64,000 nucleotides of DNA from Amyelois transitella (GCF_032362555.1 NC_083518.1:3794501-3858500); one strand, 5' to 3'; positions 43,519-53,781 are shown, numbered from the stretch's first letter. The notes: a model not told the origin generated them from the letters alone. Translations and numbers: made by a program.

Positions 43519-44426
43519 ATGTTACAGTTAAAACTAGTTTTTAGTTAGAACGCGTTTTCCCTAGTTAGAACTAGTTTTTACTAAATGCCTTTGTTAAAAC
43601 TAGAATTAACTAATGCTCAAAATTAAATATCAGTTAAAACTAGTTCTTCCACACGCGTTTTTCCGAAGAGAGCCAGTTAAAACTGTTCCGACCAAGGTCA
43701 AAAAGGTGTCTGTCTCTGCAAGAAAAATGGTTGCCTTTGTAACTCAAAGTGCCACGATAGTTTGTCTTGTAATAACAAGTAGATCCTCATCCTTTTTATA
43801 GATTTAAGATTGTTTAATTTTTATATTGTATGACAGAGTTGATAGGAATGAGTGTCTTAAACCACTCAGTGTGCGAGCGCACACTGAGTGGCTTAAGATT
43901 GAGAAAGGTTTATACTGACACAAGCACTCGAATCCTCATATAAGGATTTCAGTGCTCGTATTAAGAGACTGCTCACCCCATGCATAGAAAGTACATACAT
44001 ACATATGGTCACGTCTGTATCCCTTGCAGGGTAGACAGGGCCAACAGGCTTGAAAAGACTGAATGGCCACGTTCAGCTTTTGGCTTAATGATAGAATTGA
44101 GATTCAAATAGTGATAGGTTGCTAGCTTATCGCCTTAAAAAAGAATCCCAAGTTTGTAAGCCTATCCCTTAGTCGCCTTTTACGACATCCATGGGAAAGA
44201 GATGGAGTGGTCCTATTCTTTTTTGTATTGGTGCCGGGAACCACACGGCATAGAAAGTGCTGACCACAATTCATTTCTCTCAACTCTGTCAAATATACTA
44301 TATTTTTAGTTTATAGTTACATTATTTTAATTAGGTAGTTTAATTATTAGTATAGTTTAATTATATAATTATAATATTAAACCTATAAAAGAACGTAATA
44401 TGTATGTAGGTATATATACACACATA
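43519..44426. mobile_element. Deletion derivative of a transposon with AAAACTAG-rich ends
   Basis: Opens GTTACAGTTAAAACTAGTTT, TTAGTTAGAACGCGTTTTCC, with repeated AAAACTAGTTYT motifs. It then jumps (about 43690) to the 3' end of its gene, whose decayed frame corresponds to CLCKKNGCLC, then NSKCHNSLSCNNK. A short LINE segment lies inside, locally folded back (complementary CACTCAGTGTGCG / CGCACACTGAGTG at 43862-43890), itself split by a SINE-A. The AT-rich 3' unit (TACATTATTTTAATTAGG ... ACCTATAAAAGAACGTAATA) follows and recurs at 42.3 and 49.4 kb. The superfamily is not determined. Confidence 0.6.
43993..44248 (-). mobile_element. SINE-A, full length, in LINE fragment
   Basis: Flanked by the 10-bp duplication CATAGAAAGT (43983-43992 and 44249-44258), both from the antisense LINE sequence GCATAGAAAGTGCTGACC. 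It is complete from the TATG tail (ACATACATACATATGGTCAC) to the head (GTGCCGGGAACCACACGG). Confidence 0.93.
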
Positions 44427-44896
44427 CAGGGTGACATTTAAAACAACTGCATCCTTTTAAACATAGACTATAACCATGCTTCTAGCCGTTTGAGCCTATT
44501 TTTATTTAAATTAAACGTCATCATTTTCACATTTAAAATACCCTCAAAAACTACGTAACATGCTTTATTAAAGACTACAAAAAGTAATTAAAACTAAACA
44601 TGTAAATAAATGCCTAAATTTTTTTTTATTTTTCTAGTATCAGTATCAAGTAAAATACAGAGTTGTCGGATATCGCTCAGCTGAATGAATTGTGTCGTTG
44701 ACCTCTGAATCTTACGCGTCCCTTTTCCGCCGGCCGGGGTGATATGACGTATTTAAGATCGTGGATTTTGATACTTTTATTTCTTTTCGTACTTTCTGAA
44801 ATATGAACCGATATTTTTTTCTTTTAACGTTTTTAAATATCCTTTAGATGAGTAGTACACTTAACGGTTTATGCAGTTGAATTAAAAGTCACTCTG
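44427..44896. mobile_element. MITE with CAGGGTGAC termini, second copy
   Basis: 470 bp, the same family as 15661-16126 in opposite orientation. TA duplications are at 44425-26 and 44897-98. It sits in the tail of a SINE-A: the sequence CACACATATAATCACG seen intact near 42395 is interrupted here at TA. Confidence 0.9.
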
Positions 44897-45090
44897 TATA
44901 ATCACGTCTATATCCCTTGCGGGGTAGACAGAGCCAACAATTTTAAAAAGACTGATAGGCTTTGTTCAGCTATTTGGCTTAATAATAGAATTGAGATTCA
45001 AATACACAGTCACAGGTTGCTAGCCCATTGCCTAAAAGAAGAATCCCAAGTTTATAAGCCTATCCCTTACTCGCCTTTTACGACATCCTT
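44897..45090 (-). mobile_element. SINE-A, head-truncated, interrupted by MITE
   Basis: Continues the SINE after the MITE: AATCACGTCTATATCCCTTG down to CCTTTTACGACATCC, where it breaks off into TTGATCTGAG. It shares diagnostic changes with the SINE at 42.4-42.6 kb, so it arose by segment duplication, not by separate insertion. Confidence 0.85.
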
Positions 45091-46559
45091 GATCTGAGAT
45101 CAAGTTTATTGAACTTGATCTTTATATATAAATATATAAAAAAGTACATGTATATATAATATATATCTAGTACGAGTATTTATTTAAAGTTGTTAGCGAC
45201 ACATTAAATTTAACATAACGCACACTCATTAAGCATTGTCATATTGTAGTACACTCATTAAGTATTGTATTGTCATAGAACAAAAGAAGCGAGATCAAAC
45301 AATACCCCCACTACGGCGGTCAATTGCATTAGATAGTATATACTAGAAAGCGAATGAGCACTTTAGAGGCATAATTTAGATATTATTGTTGTTATTTATG
45401 AAACCTAATTGATAAACGATAACGCAGACCGTCATAGATAAGTGATAACGCTATTTTTATAAAAGTCAAGAACGAAACTATTGTAATAAGAAAGTATAAC
45501 ATATATGTATTTTTGTATAACTTAGAATTTATTAGAGTATTTTATTGTATATTCGAAAAATCTTTAAAAGTTGACAGGAAATTTTGCTGAAATCATAGGT
45601 TGAAGACAAACCTTTGTTAAAATCTCTATGGAAAAGAAATTGTGATATGTGTAAACTATTTTATATGATAAGAATTTTTGTAAGTTTACATGAAAAATGG
45701 AAATTGTCATGTTTGTATATTGTAAAATTGAGAAAATTTAATAAATATCGCCTAAGCGAAGCTATGCACAACACCAGAAATCGTCACGAAATTTGAGGTT
45801 CGTGTTAGGGTATTACTCCGACTTACAATAGTAAAATCGGCGGCAGAGGGCGTCGTAGTGCAATTGTTCCAGTTTAAAGTGAAAAATCAAGAAGACCTCA
45901 AGAAAGAAAAAGTCCTCAAGAAAGAAAAAGTCTTCAAGAAAGAAAAAGTCCTCAAGAAAATTACCTAAGTCGGAATAATACCTCTTAGTGAAATAGTTTA
46001 ATAGTATTAGGGAATCAGTATAAGGTGTTGTGCGTGGTTAGTGGACGGACAAATTGTGTACATTGTTTTGTTTTTGAATTCTTCATTTAGTTTAGTGGAT
46101 TCCAATAAGACTTAAACATAGTGAGTAGGTATTCCAATTAGTGACAGTGCTATTGGATTTCAGTGATTGGACTTGAAAACTGTAAGTATTCCAGACATTA
46201 TCAAGTGACATAGACTTAATTAGAGAGAGAGACTCAATATATAGTGAATAGTTTTGCATAGACATTCAGTGAGTAAGGTCAATGACCCCATGTTGACAAT
46301 CAGTGATTAGTGAATTTAGACATAGGCTTTTGGAAGAGGTTGATGACCCCATTTCTACACAACCTACCATCCGAAGATTCTTTGTTGGCCTCACTGCCGC
46401 GTCCGCAGCAGTTGACGTCTCATACCAACGGGGGGGGGCGGACTTCTACTGGAGCGGAATTCGGGACTCCCTATAAGTGAAGGGGAGGCTAGGGGAGGCA
46501 GGTACCTAGTCAGGGTTATACTGTCACCTCGACCCGCAACAAAAGTCAACAGCAGGAAG
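45091..46559. other. Unclassified repeat-like segment with an 18-bp tandem repeat
   Basis: Begins with a hairpin (GATCAAGTT/AACTTGATC, 45109-45131). AT-rich, then more GC-rich after 46380 (GACGTCTCATACCAACGGGG). At 45894-45958 CCTCAAGAAAGAAAAAGT is repeated about four times. No protein similarity was recognised; it may be the non-coding part of a retroelement. Confidence 0.4.
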
Positions 46560-47845
46560 ATAAATAAAGTGAAGGGTTAATTTTCATAAATTTAGAAAAC
46601 GAAATGGTGTCCAGTGCCATTGATAGCTCTGTAAAAGAAAAAAGAAACAAAAGGAAAAAAAAAGATGATAAAGTTCATATTGATTTAAATAAAGTGAATC
46701 AGGTGAAGTAGGTATACTTACAATGTACTTAGTTATCAAGTCGAGTGTTTGGTTATAATTCGAATCAATTATTAGAAATTATAATACAGCCGTGTGGTTC
46801 CCGGCACCATTACAAAAAAGAATAGGACCACTCCATCTCTTTCCCACGGATGTCGTAAAAGGCGACTAAGGGATAGGCTTATAAACTTGGGATTCCTCTT
46901 TTAGGCGATGGGCTAGCAACTTGTCACTATTTGAATCTCAATTCTATCACTAAGCCAAACAGCTGAGCGTGGCCTATCAGTCTTTTCAAGACTGGTGGCT
47001 CTGTCTACCCCGCTAGGGATATAGACGTGATCATATGTATGTATGTATAATACAGCTAAATATGCAATCCAATTAAAAAATAGAGATGTTGAAGTGCTTA
47101 AAAGAAGAAGAAATTATGAATTGGACAGCAAAATGAAATGAGAATCAGTATGCGCAAAATAATAAGAAGTTGGAAAGGGAATGTGAACCTCTGAACTTAA
47201 TTTAACGGTAGATAGTGGGTATGGTGATGATGAATTTGTAAAATACTCGTAGGTAGGTATTTTTATGTGTTCACTTTTTGCACTTTAATCATAGTAGTGT
47301 TCAGTTCAGTTAGTCGCAAAACATGTAAATAAAAAATAAAAAAATTTAATGCCCATAATGATTCTGTGTACTTGATCGAGATAAAACAATGCAAGATGAC
47401 GTAAGTATTTTGAAAAAATAAAATAAGACAGGTATGTAGTGTATGTGCATATATAAATATAGTGAAAGAGATGGAAGTAATATGTCGTCTATAGCACACG
47501 TATCACCATGATGTAATTTGGACTGCAGTTCAAGCGCGAAAGCCCATTTCAAGAAGCGAATCACTACAGGTAGATATACTTCCTGGTAACATAAACTGCA
47601 GGTAAAACAAATAAAGCTTACAACGCAAAAACTGACACAAACAAACAAATAATAACCTTGGCGGCTTGGGTCCGAAAGTACTTACCGTTTGGCCTAAAAC
47701 GAAAATAAAACATTTGTTGTTTTCAGGAATACCTTTAGGGATAGGAATCCCTTTGTGAAAATTAACTACGGCCTATGATTGTCGCAAAAAAAGGAAACGG
47801 ACCGTTTTGTTTATTAGAAAAGTTTCTTTTGTCGGGAACCTATAA
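46560..47845 (-). repeat. Right arm of the diverged inverted duplication
   Basis: Read on the minus strand it follows the left arm (30587-31405 plus 35408-35695) block by block. It lacks the 4-kb LINE insertion, giving the pre-insertion sequence GCGCATACTGATTCTC. It has gained a SINE-A at 46789-47046 that the left arm lacks. Confidence 0.75.
46789..47046 (+). mobile_element. SINE-A, full length with clear duplication
   Basis: A 10-bp duplication ATAATACAGC borders it (46781-46790, overlapping the head by one or two bases, and 47047-47056). It shows the canonical order: head hairpin CCGTGTGGTTCCCGG, GGATGTCGTAAAAGGCGACT, body GGCGATGGGCTAGCAAC, TCTGTCTACCCCGCTAGGGA, TATG tail. A good reference copy for the family. 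Confidence 0.95.
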
Positions 47846-47891
47846 ACATCATGTTTGTAGGTAGGTAGGTTGCACTCTCCCTGCACACTTC

Positions 47892-48360
47892 TGTGACGAC
47901 ATCTCTACGCCACAAGTCACAACAACCAATCACGCGACGCTATCAGTAAAAAAATAACAGCGAAAAGTCTAAATCGCGTAAGCAAAGATTTTACGGATAG
48001 GAGCATAATATGCAACCTCCGACACAACATCGTCGGAGCCCCAGGCATATCACCTAGCTTGGCGGAAGATCTTCCCTTTGTGGCGGTTGAGTCTGAATCA
48101 TCGCTCCTGCTACAGTGGTGACCGCGACGTGATTGGAAGCAACCTTCATCGTCAACTCCAATCCTTACCATCATTACTCCTCACCCTGCAAGCAGTCTCA
48201 AAGCAAGCCAGCCAGCCAACTGAATAGTAGCAGGTCCATCGCAATCTACTCAACGAGCTTCCTTGTCCTGTCTCTCCACCCACGCTCTCATCGACTTCGG
48301 CGCCGACGCGACGTCCGCCGCCCACGCCTGGATCTCATCGGCGGCGTCTATTCTTCAGCG
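47892..48360 (+). mobile_element. Gypsy-type LTR remnant with tRNA-Trp-like primer site
   Basis: TGTGACGACATCTCTACGCC through CTCCTGCTACA (to 48114) could be an LTR of about 220 bp. TGGTGACCGCGACGTGA at 48116-48132 follows at once. This is one base from the TGGTGACCCCGACGTGA that complements the 3' end of tRNA-Trp, the primer used by CsRn1/Kabuki-type gypsy elements. A GC-rich remnant without a usable frame follows to about 48360. No second LTR was found. Confidence 0.5.
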
Positions 48361-48468
48361 TGGCAGCTCTGCACGACATCTACCTATACATAAATGTTTT
48401 TCAAGTTACCTAATAGTATCTTCGTCGAATTATATAAGTATATACCTACGTATAGGTATGTATGTATA

Positions 48469-49414
48469 TGTTACAGTTAAAACTAGTTTTTAGATAGAAC
48501 GCGTTTTCCCTAGTTAGAACTAGTTTTTACTAAATGCCTTTGTTAAAACTAGAATTAACTATTGCTCAAAATTAAATATCAGTTAAAACTAGTTCTTACT
48601 AGACAACACGCGTTTTTCCAAAAGAAGCCAGTTAAAACTGTTCCAGTTAAAATTATATTGCAGGTATGGAACTATGTATTACTTAATTGTTTTAACATAT
48701 AATTATATCGCGATTAGATAAAAGATGCCTATTTAAATTTGATTTTCAAGTCAGAATTCAACAAGTGCAAAGAAAAATGTTTGCTTGAAGTAGATGTTTC
48801 GAATACAAATTTACCTTTGAGAACTGTTGCTAAGGAAGCTCCTATCAACTCTGTCATACAATATAAAAATTAAACAATCTTAAATTTATAAAAAGGATGA
48901 GGATCTACTTGTTATTACAAGACAAACTATTGTGGCACTTTGAGTTACAAAGGCAACCATTTTTCTTGCAGAGACACCTTTTTGACATCATCCTTTTTTG
49001 CATACCTACGCAGCGCATAAATCCTTGGCCTGTTCCTATGGCTGCTTCCTTAGCAACAGTTCTCAAAGGTAAATTTGTATTCGGAACATCTACTTCAAGC
49101 AAAAATTTTTCTTTGCACTTGTTTAATTCTGACATGAAAATCAAATTAAAATAGTCATCTTTTATCTAATCGAGATATAATTATATGTTGAAACAATTAA
49201 GTAAAACATAGTTACATACCTGCAATATAATTTTAACTGGAATAGTTTTAACTGGCTCTCTTTGGAAAAACGCGTGTTGTCTAGTAAGAACTAGTTATAA
49301 CTGATATTAAATTTTTAACATTAGTTAATTCTAGTTTTAACAAAGACATTTTGTAAAAACTAGTTCTAACTAGGGAAAACGCGTTCTATCTAACAACTAG
49401 TTTTGACTGTAACA
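48469..49414. mobile_element. Fold-back derivative of the AAAACTAG-ended transposon
   Basis: Both ends are inverted copies of TGTTACAGTTAAAACTAGTT followed by GAACGCGTTTTCCCTAGTTAGAAC. Going inwards from each side one meets the same coding piece (plus strand near 48790, minus strand near 49110: FNKCKEKF/CLLEVDV, TNLPLRTVAKEA). The right arm continues (minus strand) into the Cys-rich tail MQKRMMSKRCLCKKNGC, LCNSKCHNSLSCNNK and a 3' UTR that joins the left arm at about 48838. Only part of the gene remains. The tail recalls Cys-rich ends of integrase-type transposase proteins (KRBA2/Ginger-like); that assignment is tentative. Confidence 0.7.
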
Positions 49415-49529
49415 TATTAATACATATTACGTTCTTTTAGAGGTATAATATTATAATTATGTTATAAAACTATACTAATTATAAAACGAACTAATTAAAA
49501 TAATGTAACTAACTACAAACTAAAAAAAA

Positions 49530-49799
49530 TCTATACTAATATTATAAAGTTGAGTTTGTTTGTTTGTTTGTTTGAACGCGCTAATCTCAGGAACTACTGG
49601 TTCAAATTGAAAAATTCATTTATGTTGAATAGACCATTTATCGAGGAAGGCTTTAGGCTATATGACATCACGCTGCAACTATAAGGAGCGAAGAAATAAT
49701 GGAAAATGTGAAAAAAACGGGGTAAATTATTCATCATTGAGGGCTTCACTGATGCCCGATATAACTATTCCACGCGGACGAAGTCGCGGGCACAGCTAG
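49530..49799 (+). mobile_element. Short non-autonomous Helitron
   Basis: Starts TCTATACTAATATTATAAAG after A and ends GGACGAAGTCGCGGGCACAG then CTAG before T, with a hairpin near the 3' end. (TTTG)n follows the start, then GAACGCGCTAATCTCAGGAA. The related unit at about 44305 (ACTATATTTTTAGTTTATAG) lacks it and is the empty site. Confidence 0.9.
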
Positions 49800-49813
49800 T
49801 ATAATATAAATTT

Positions 49814-49950
49814 TGACCCCTTAGGTAGGGTTCCCATCACGCAGGCAGCATTCCCGCGCTGTATTGCAATAGCAATACGCTGCCCAAGAAAGCTGCCCGT
49901 GCAAGGGTCACCCGTTGCCTCTATCAGCATTTTATGAGCGCCTGAATTGA
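49814..49950 (-). mobile_element. SINE-B body fragment without head
   Basis: The complement of the SINE-B body at 27035-27155 (CATCACGCAGGCAGCATTCC, GCTGTATTGCAATAG, CAAGAAAGCTGCCCGTGC). The LINE/SINE-A type head is absent on its 5' side. Confidence 0.65.
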
Positions 49951-50109
49951 AGCCCACGCCTGACTGAGTGAAGCCCACGGGCGCTACTGCCTCACGAACA
50001 AAGTGTCTCGTCACCAAACGTTTGAAGTCATACTGGGTGCCGAGGCAATTCGCGCTGACAAAACTGCTGGTATGAGCTAGTCATAAATAAGTATTTCAAA
50101 GTACTTTTA

Positions 50110-50490
50110 TTGCAAGTTTTTGCTAAATATATTGTCGTTTGTCCACTATGCAGCCCTTTAAATCCAAAATATAAACAAAGTGGCGACAAAGACAACAAAA
50201 TATTTTTTGTATATCATAACGGGGGTTTTAAAATGCAATATGTAAATTTACGATCTTTTGCAGTATTCTTTGCTAAATTTGCAAAAGAAGAAACGTATGA
50301 AAAGAGTTACCTATTCTAAAAAAAAAACAAAGCATATCTAGTTATATATTTAGCAAAGTTGAAAGACACTTTAACCGTTCCGCAGTCAGCACAACAAAGA
50401 TGAACTTAATTTCAATTCGTTATGCAAAACGCAATATTCGCAATGGGTTATTGAGTTTGTTCATTTACGAAAAATATTGAAATAGTATGC
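50110..50490 (+). repeat. Third, diverged copy of the promoter-bearing repeat
   Basis: Shares ATAAACAAAGTGGCGACAAA, TTTTAAAATGCAATATGT, a TATATATTT box, CCGCAGTCAGCA and the downstream GCAATATTCGCAATGGGTTA with the copies at 39.6 and 43.3 kb. Compatible with a solo LTR fragment of a related BEL/Pao subfamily. Confidence 0.5.
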
Positions 50491-50862
50491 CAAACCCAAT
50501 TATGCCCAAAATAGTATGCGTAACTCGTTATGCCAAACTAAAATACTATATATTATACTATAAATTAGTCGAATGAAAGGGATCCCGTGTGTAAATACAT
50601 AAACAATGGATATACATAAACAATACATAAAACAAGGCGATAGTTGTATATGGTTCGTACAAAAGACTTATTGTTGTGTACGTAGCAGGTAAACAGCGGA
50701 CCCTTTTTATTCCGATGCATAAAGGCATTCCTACCCTCACCCTTCCGAGGTCCCGCCCCAAAAAAGGTATAACTGCCCCTCCAATGCACGGCTCCTAGAG
50801 AAGGTTCAATTGACAAATTTAGTTGCAGTTTACGCGCAAACGTAACAACATCTCCAAAAAAG

Positions 50863-51420
50863 ATGTCTTCTTCCGTTGACCCGCGACCAGAAACACAAGA
50901 ACAACCTCTGGACTTAACAAAAAAGTCCTGTATTCCTCAAACGCAACCTGCCACTTACTACGTTTATTCCCACCTACCGAGGCAGCCTTCATATGAATAT
51001 ATTTACCAAGCACCGTACACCGTGCCATCGCCATTAATTACGCCACCAGAAACCGCCAACAGGCCGTCATCGTCAGTGCAGTGCAGTGATACTGAATCAT
51101 TGGCTGAGGATGTAGAATATCTAGAATTTGAGAGGGACGCTCTACATGCGATGGCGGAGAGGAATGGCGGGAGATTGCTGAGTGACAACCCGCGCATGCG
51201 TCGAGCCGTTCAAGGTAGTGGTGAAGGCGATGACACTTACAGGAAACAGAGGGAAAGGAACAATGTGGCGGCTAAACAGAGCAGAGACAGAAGGAAGTTG
51301 AGGGAGATGCGGCTCACTCTGCAGGTGACGTTTTTGAAAAAAAAGTTACGCCAAATGAAAGCAAGAGAAAAATTACTGTGCGGGAGATGTCGTGTACAGG
51401 TAATTCCGAATTCGATCTAA
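50863..51420 (+). CDS. Small bZIP transcription factor (C/EBP-PAR type)
   Basis: 185 aa in one open frame. Residues 15-19 (PLDLT) form a CtBP-corepressor-type motif near the N-terminus. A Pro/Tyr-rich middle follows. At about 123-170 lies the basic region KQRERNNVAAKQSRDRRKLR, with the NNxAAKxSRxxR signature of the C/EBP-PAR group (giant, vrille, ces-2 relatives), and a short zipper (LQVTFLKKKLRQMKA). It probably acts as a nuclear repressor or regulator. The last codons cross a strong donor (CAG|GTAATT at about 51402), so the true gene may splice from CRVQ into a further exon, with VIPNSI-stop as read-through; the downstream DNA is a LINE insertion. The ATG has a purine-rich lead (CCAAAAAAG). 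I do not assign an orthologue. Confidence 0.75.
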   Translation: MSSSVDPRPETQEQPLDLTKKSCIPQTQPATYYVYSHLPRQPSYEYIYQAPYTVPSPLITPPETANRPSSSVQCSDTESLAEDVEYLEFERDALHAMAERNGGRLLSDNPRMRRAVQGSGEGDDTYRKQRERNNVAAKQSRDRRKLREMRLTLQVTFLKKKLRQMKAREKLLCGRCRVQVIPNSI

Positions 51421-51508
51421 GAAGCTTTTGTTTTAGTTTAAAGTGATTCTATTTATTCTATGTTAAGATATATAGTTATATAAGGTTCAGTCATTAACAT
51501 TATATTAC

Positions 51509-52233
51509 TTGAAATGGAGAAAGAAATTACAGCATGTAATATTTTGATTGGAGGAGAAAAAGTTGAGCAAGTGAAAGAGTTTCTATATCTAGGATTAAAG
51601 TTTACATCAGATGGCAAGTGTGATAGTGATATTGAAAGGAGAGTGAACGCGGGGAACATGGTGAATGGAACTTTTCATGCCTTTATGAGCAGTCAGAAAC
51701 TATCCAAAAAGGCTCGACTGGCTGTGCATGGGGGCGTGTTGTTCCCGACATTAATGTATGGTAGTGAAAGTTGGGTGTGGCAAAAGAAGCACGAAAGCAG
51801 AATAAATGCAGTGGAAATGAAAGCGTTAAGGAGTATGATGGGTGTGAAATTGAGTGACCGGATAAGGAACAGCGTGATAAGGGAATGTTGTGATGTGAAA
51901 GAAGATGTAGTTACAGGAATAGAAAAGGGTATGTTAAGATGGTTCGGTCATGTGGAGAGGACGAACGAAAGCAGGTTGACTAAGCAGATATACAAGGAGA
52001 GTGTGGAGGGAAAGGTCGGAGTAGGAAGACCTAGACGAACGTATCTTGATCAAATTAAGGACGTCCTGGTAAAGGGTTAGGGCAAAAGTACCCGAAACCG
52101 CCGAGCTTGCATGAAGAGAGTTATGAATGTGGATGAAGCGAAGGAAGTATGCAGAGATCGTTGCAAGTGGAAAGAGGTAGTCTCTGCCTACCCCTCCGGG
52201 AAAGAGGCGTGATTTTATGTATGTTTGTATGTA
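51509..52233 (+). mobile_element. 5'-truncated LINE copy with a stop codon
   Basis: Last ~700 bp of the 32-kb LINE family, from EMEKEITACNILIGG to the TATG tail. The frame is open for 188 codons and then broken by TAG at 52078-52080 where the intact copy has Gln (VKGQVK). Other changes include a Phe for Leu in GGVLFPTL. It is inserted about 90 bp after the bZIP reading frame. Confidence 0.92.
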
Positions 52234-53385
52234 AAGCAGTAATGACAATAATATCAATTTTTTTTGGCCCAAGAACACTTGCGGAAAACCGGATGTGTTT
52301 TCTTTATAGGAAGGTCTATATTTTTTTTAAAGTCACTTTTGTTGTGCGTCGCATTTTTTTTTTATTTGTTTTATTTGTTTCACTTTAGGTTTGTTTTTGC
52401 TTTGAGTAAAATGCATTTTTTCTTTAGCTTCCTGGTTTGTGTGCCATTTGATGCATCTTCAAGCCAGGTTGCCAATGTTTTTGTGATGTGATGACGCAAA
52501 TGGTTTATGATATGTATATATGAGTTTGTATATTTATATATATATATTTTTTTTTTGTTTTTTATATATTTATTTTTGTGTATATATATATTATCATTAT
52601 TTAGGTACATGTAAAATGTGCACGGGCCCATAGGAACCCGGTCATTTGGGAGGCGTTCATGGGGCCGAAGCCAACATGAAGAGGCCCTTTGGTACCTTTT
52701 GTTCTAGAGTGAGATGGCTGCAGCTGTGGAGATCTGTCCCTTGATGAACCATTGGGATACACCAACGGACAGCCCTCCTCAACTGCCAAACTATTGCCAG
52801 GTAGGGATTTACTTAGTCTGGGTTATGCGGATGGGATGCTAGTGGATTGGATTACTGGGCTATGGAGTGAGATACGGACATCTGCCTCGAAAATCTCTCA
52901 CGTAATTTTGATTAGGCAGATGGTGACTCGCTGCTCATTGGCTATACAACAGCCTGTGGGCACCCTAAATAAGCCACCATGCGGCGGCCAGGGCGCAACA
53001 CGTTAAAAGCAGCTATAGGATGCCGAGAGGTGCGGCCCCGGTTTCACGAGCACGAGGTATGACCCCGTGCTGGTTTCCCCGCTATTACGCCATTACGTGC
53101 AATACACTTCCATCCTGGAGCATAGGATCTGCTCTTGCGACTCCACTCTGGCCGGCCGACTAAGGCAAGCCAGAGGCGGGGAAAGTGTTACTGTGTGTAT
53201 GTGTGTGTATGGCGCATGTCTGTATGTTCCCCAGGAGGTAGGGTCCGTGGTGTCGCCACTCACCAACGGCTTCGCCACAAGCCGCCCCGCGGAGACTGAC
53301 TGCACTGGGAAGGAAAACCTTACACAAAAGGCGATGGGGTTGTCACGTCCCTACGCCTTTATCATTATTTTATTATTATATTATA
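52234..53385. other. AT microsatellites, then an unclassified GC-rich block
   Basis: 52234-52610 is T-rich with (TA)n runs near 52535-52590. From 52610 to 53360 the composition turns GC-rich (GGCCGAAGCCAACATGAAGA, AGATCTGTCCCTTGATGAAC, GAGGTGCGGCCCCGGTTTCA, CCGCCCCGCGGAGACTGACT) with a GTGTGTATGTGTGTGTATGG run. It resembles a retroelement leader in composition, but no frame is convincing. Confidence 0.4.
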
Positions 53386-53781
53386 TTATTGGGGTACGAT
53401 GTCCCCATTGAGGTCTTTTACATTGGAATAAATATATTCGACAAATTTGGTTAGTGACGCCATCGACTGTTCCTTTGTCATAATGTCCGTCAGTCTGTAT
53501 GGGTCAATTTTAAATTGTCGCAAATGAAAACATGATTCATGCGATGGTTTGTGAACCTGTGGCAGCGTTTTACCTGAACTTCCTTCTGTCTCTGTTTTGT
53601 TTAGCTGCAATGTTGTTGGATGGCCCGTGTAAATAGGGCCTAACCTGCGGGGAGCGTAACCGAAAAGAAAAGTATGAGCGAAAATGAAGTAAAACCTAAG
53701 TAATTTTTTGTTTGTTTGCTTTATTTCATTCAAGAAAAATTGTTCTTTTAGCGCGATATCTAGCGCTTTTTTAAAGCACAA
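53386..53781 (-). other. Unrecognised 131-codon open frame
   Basis: Open from MCFKKALDIAL to the stop after DLNGDIVPQ. The last third (FHLRQFKIDPYRLTDIMTK ... FVEYIYSNVKDLNGD) looks protein-like in composition. I cannot match it to a family, and it lies between repeat fragments. It may be a piece of another transposon's gene. Confidence 0.25.

Noticed and set aside
45614..45796. 60-codon plus-strand frame
   Set aside because: It starts at a non-ATG codon in AT-rich sequence with no protein features; expected by chance.
48133..48493. Retroviral-type protease reading frame (LIDFGADAT) after the gypsy-like primer site
   Set aside because: The stretch is short, lies in a GC-rich region and lacks support from neighbouring gag or RT sequence. 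Left as an LTR remnant only.
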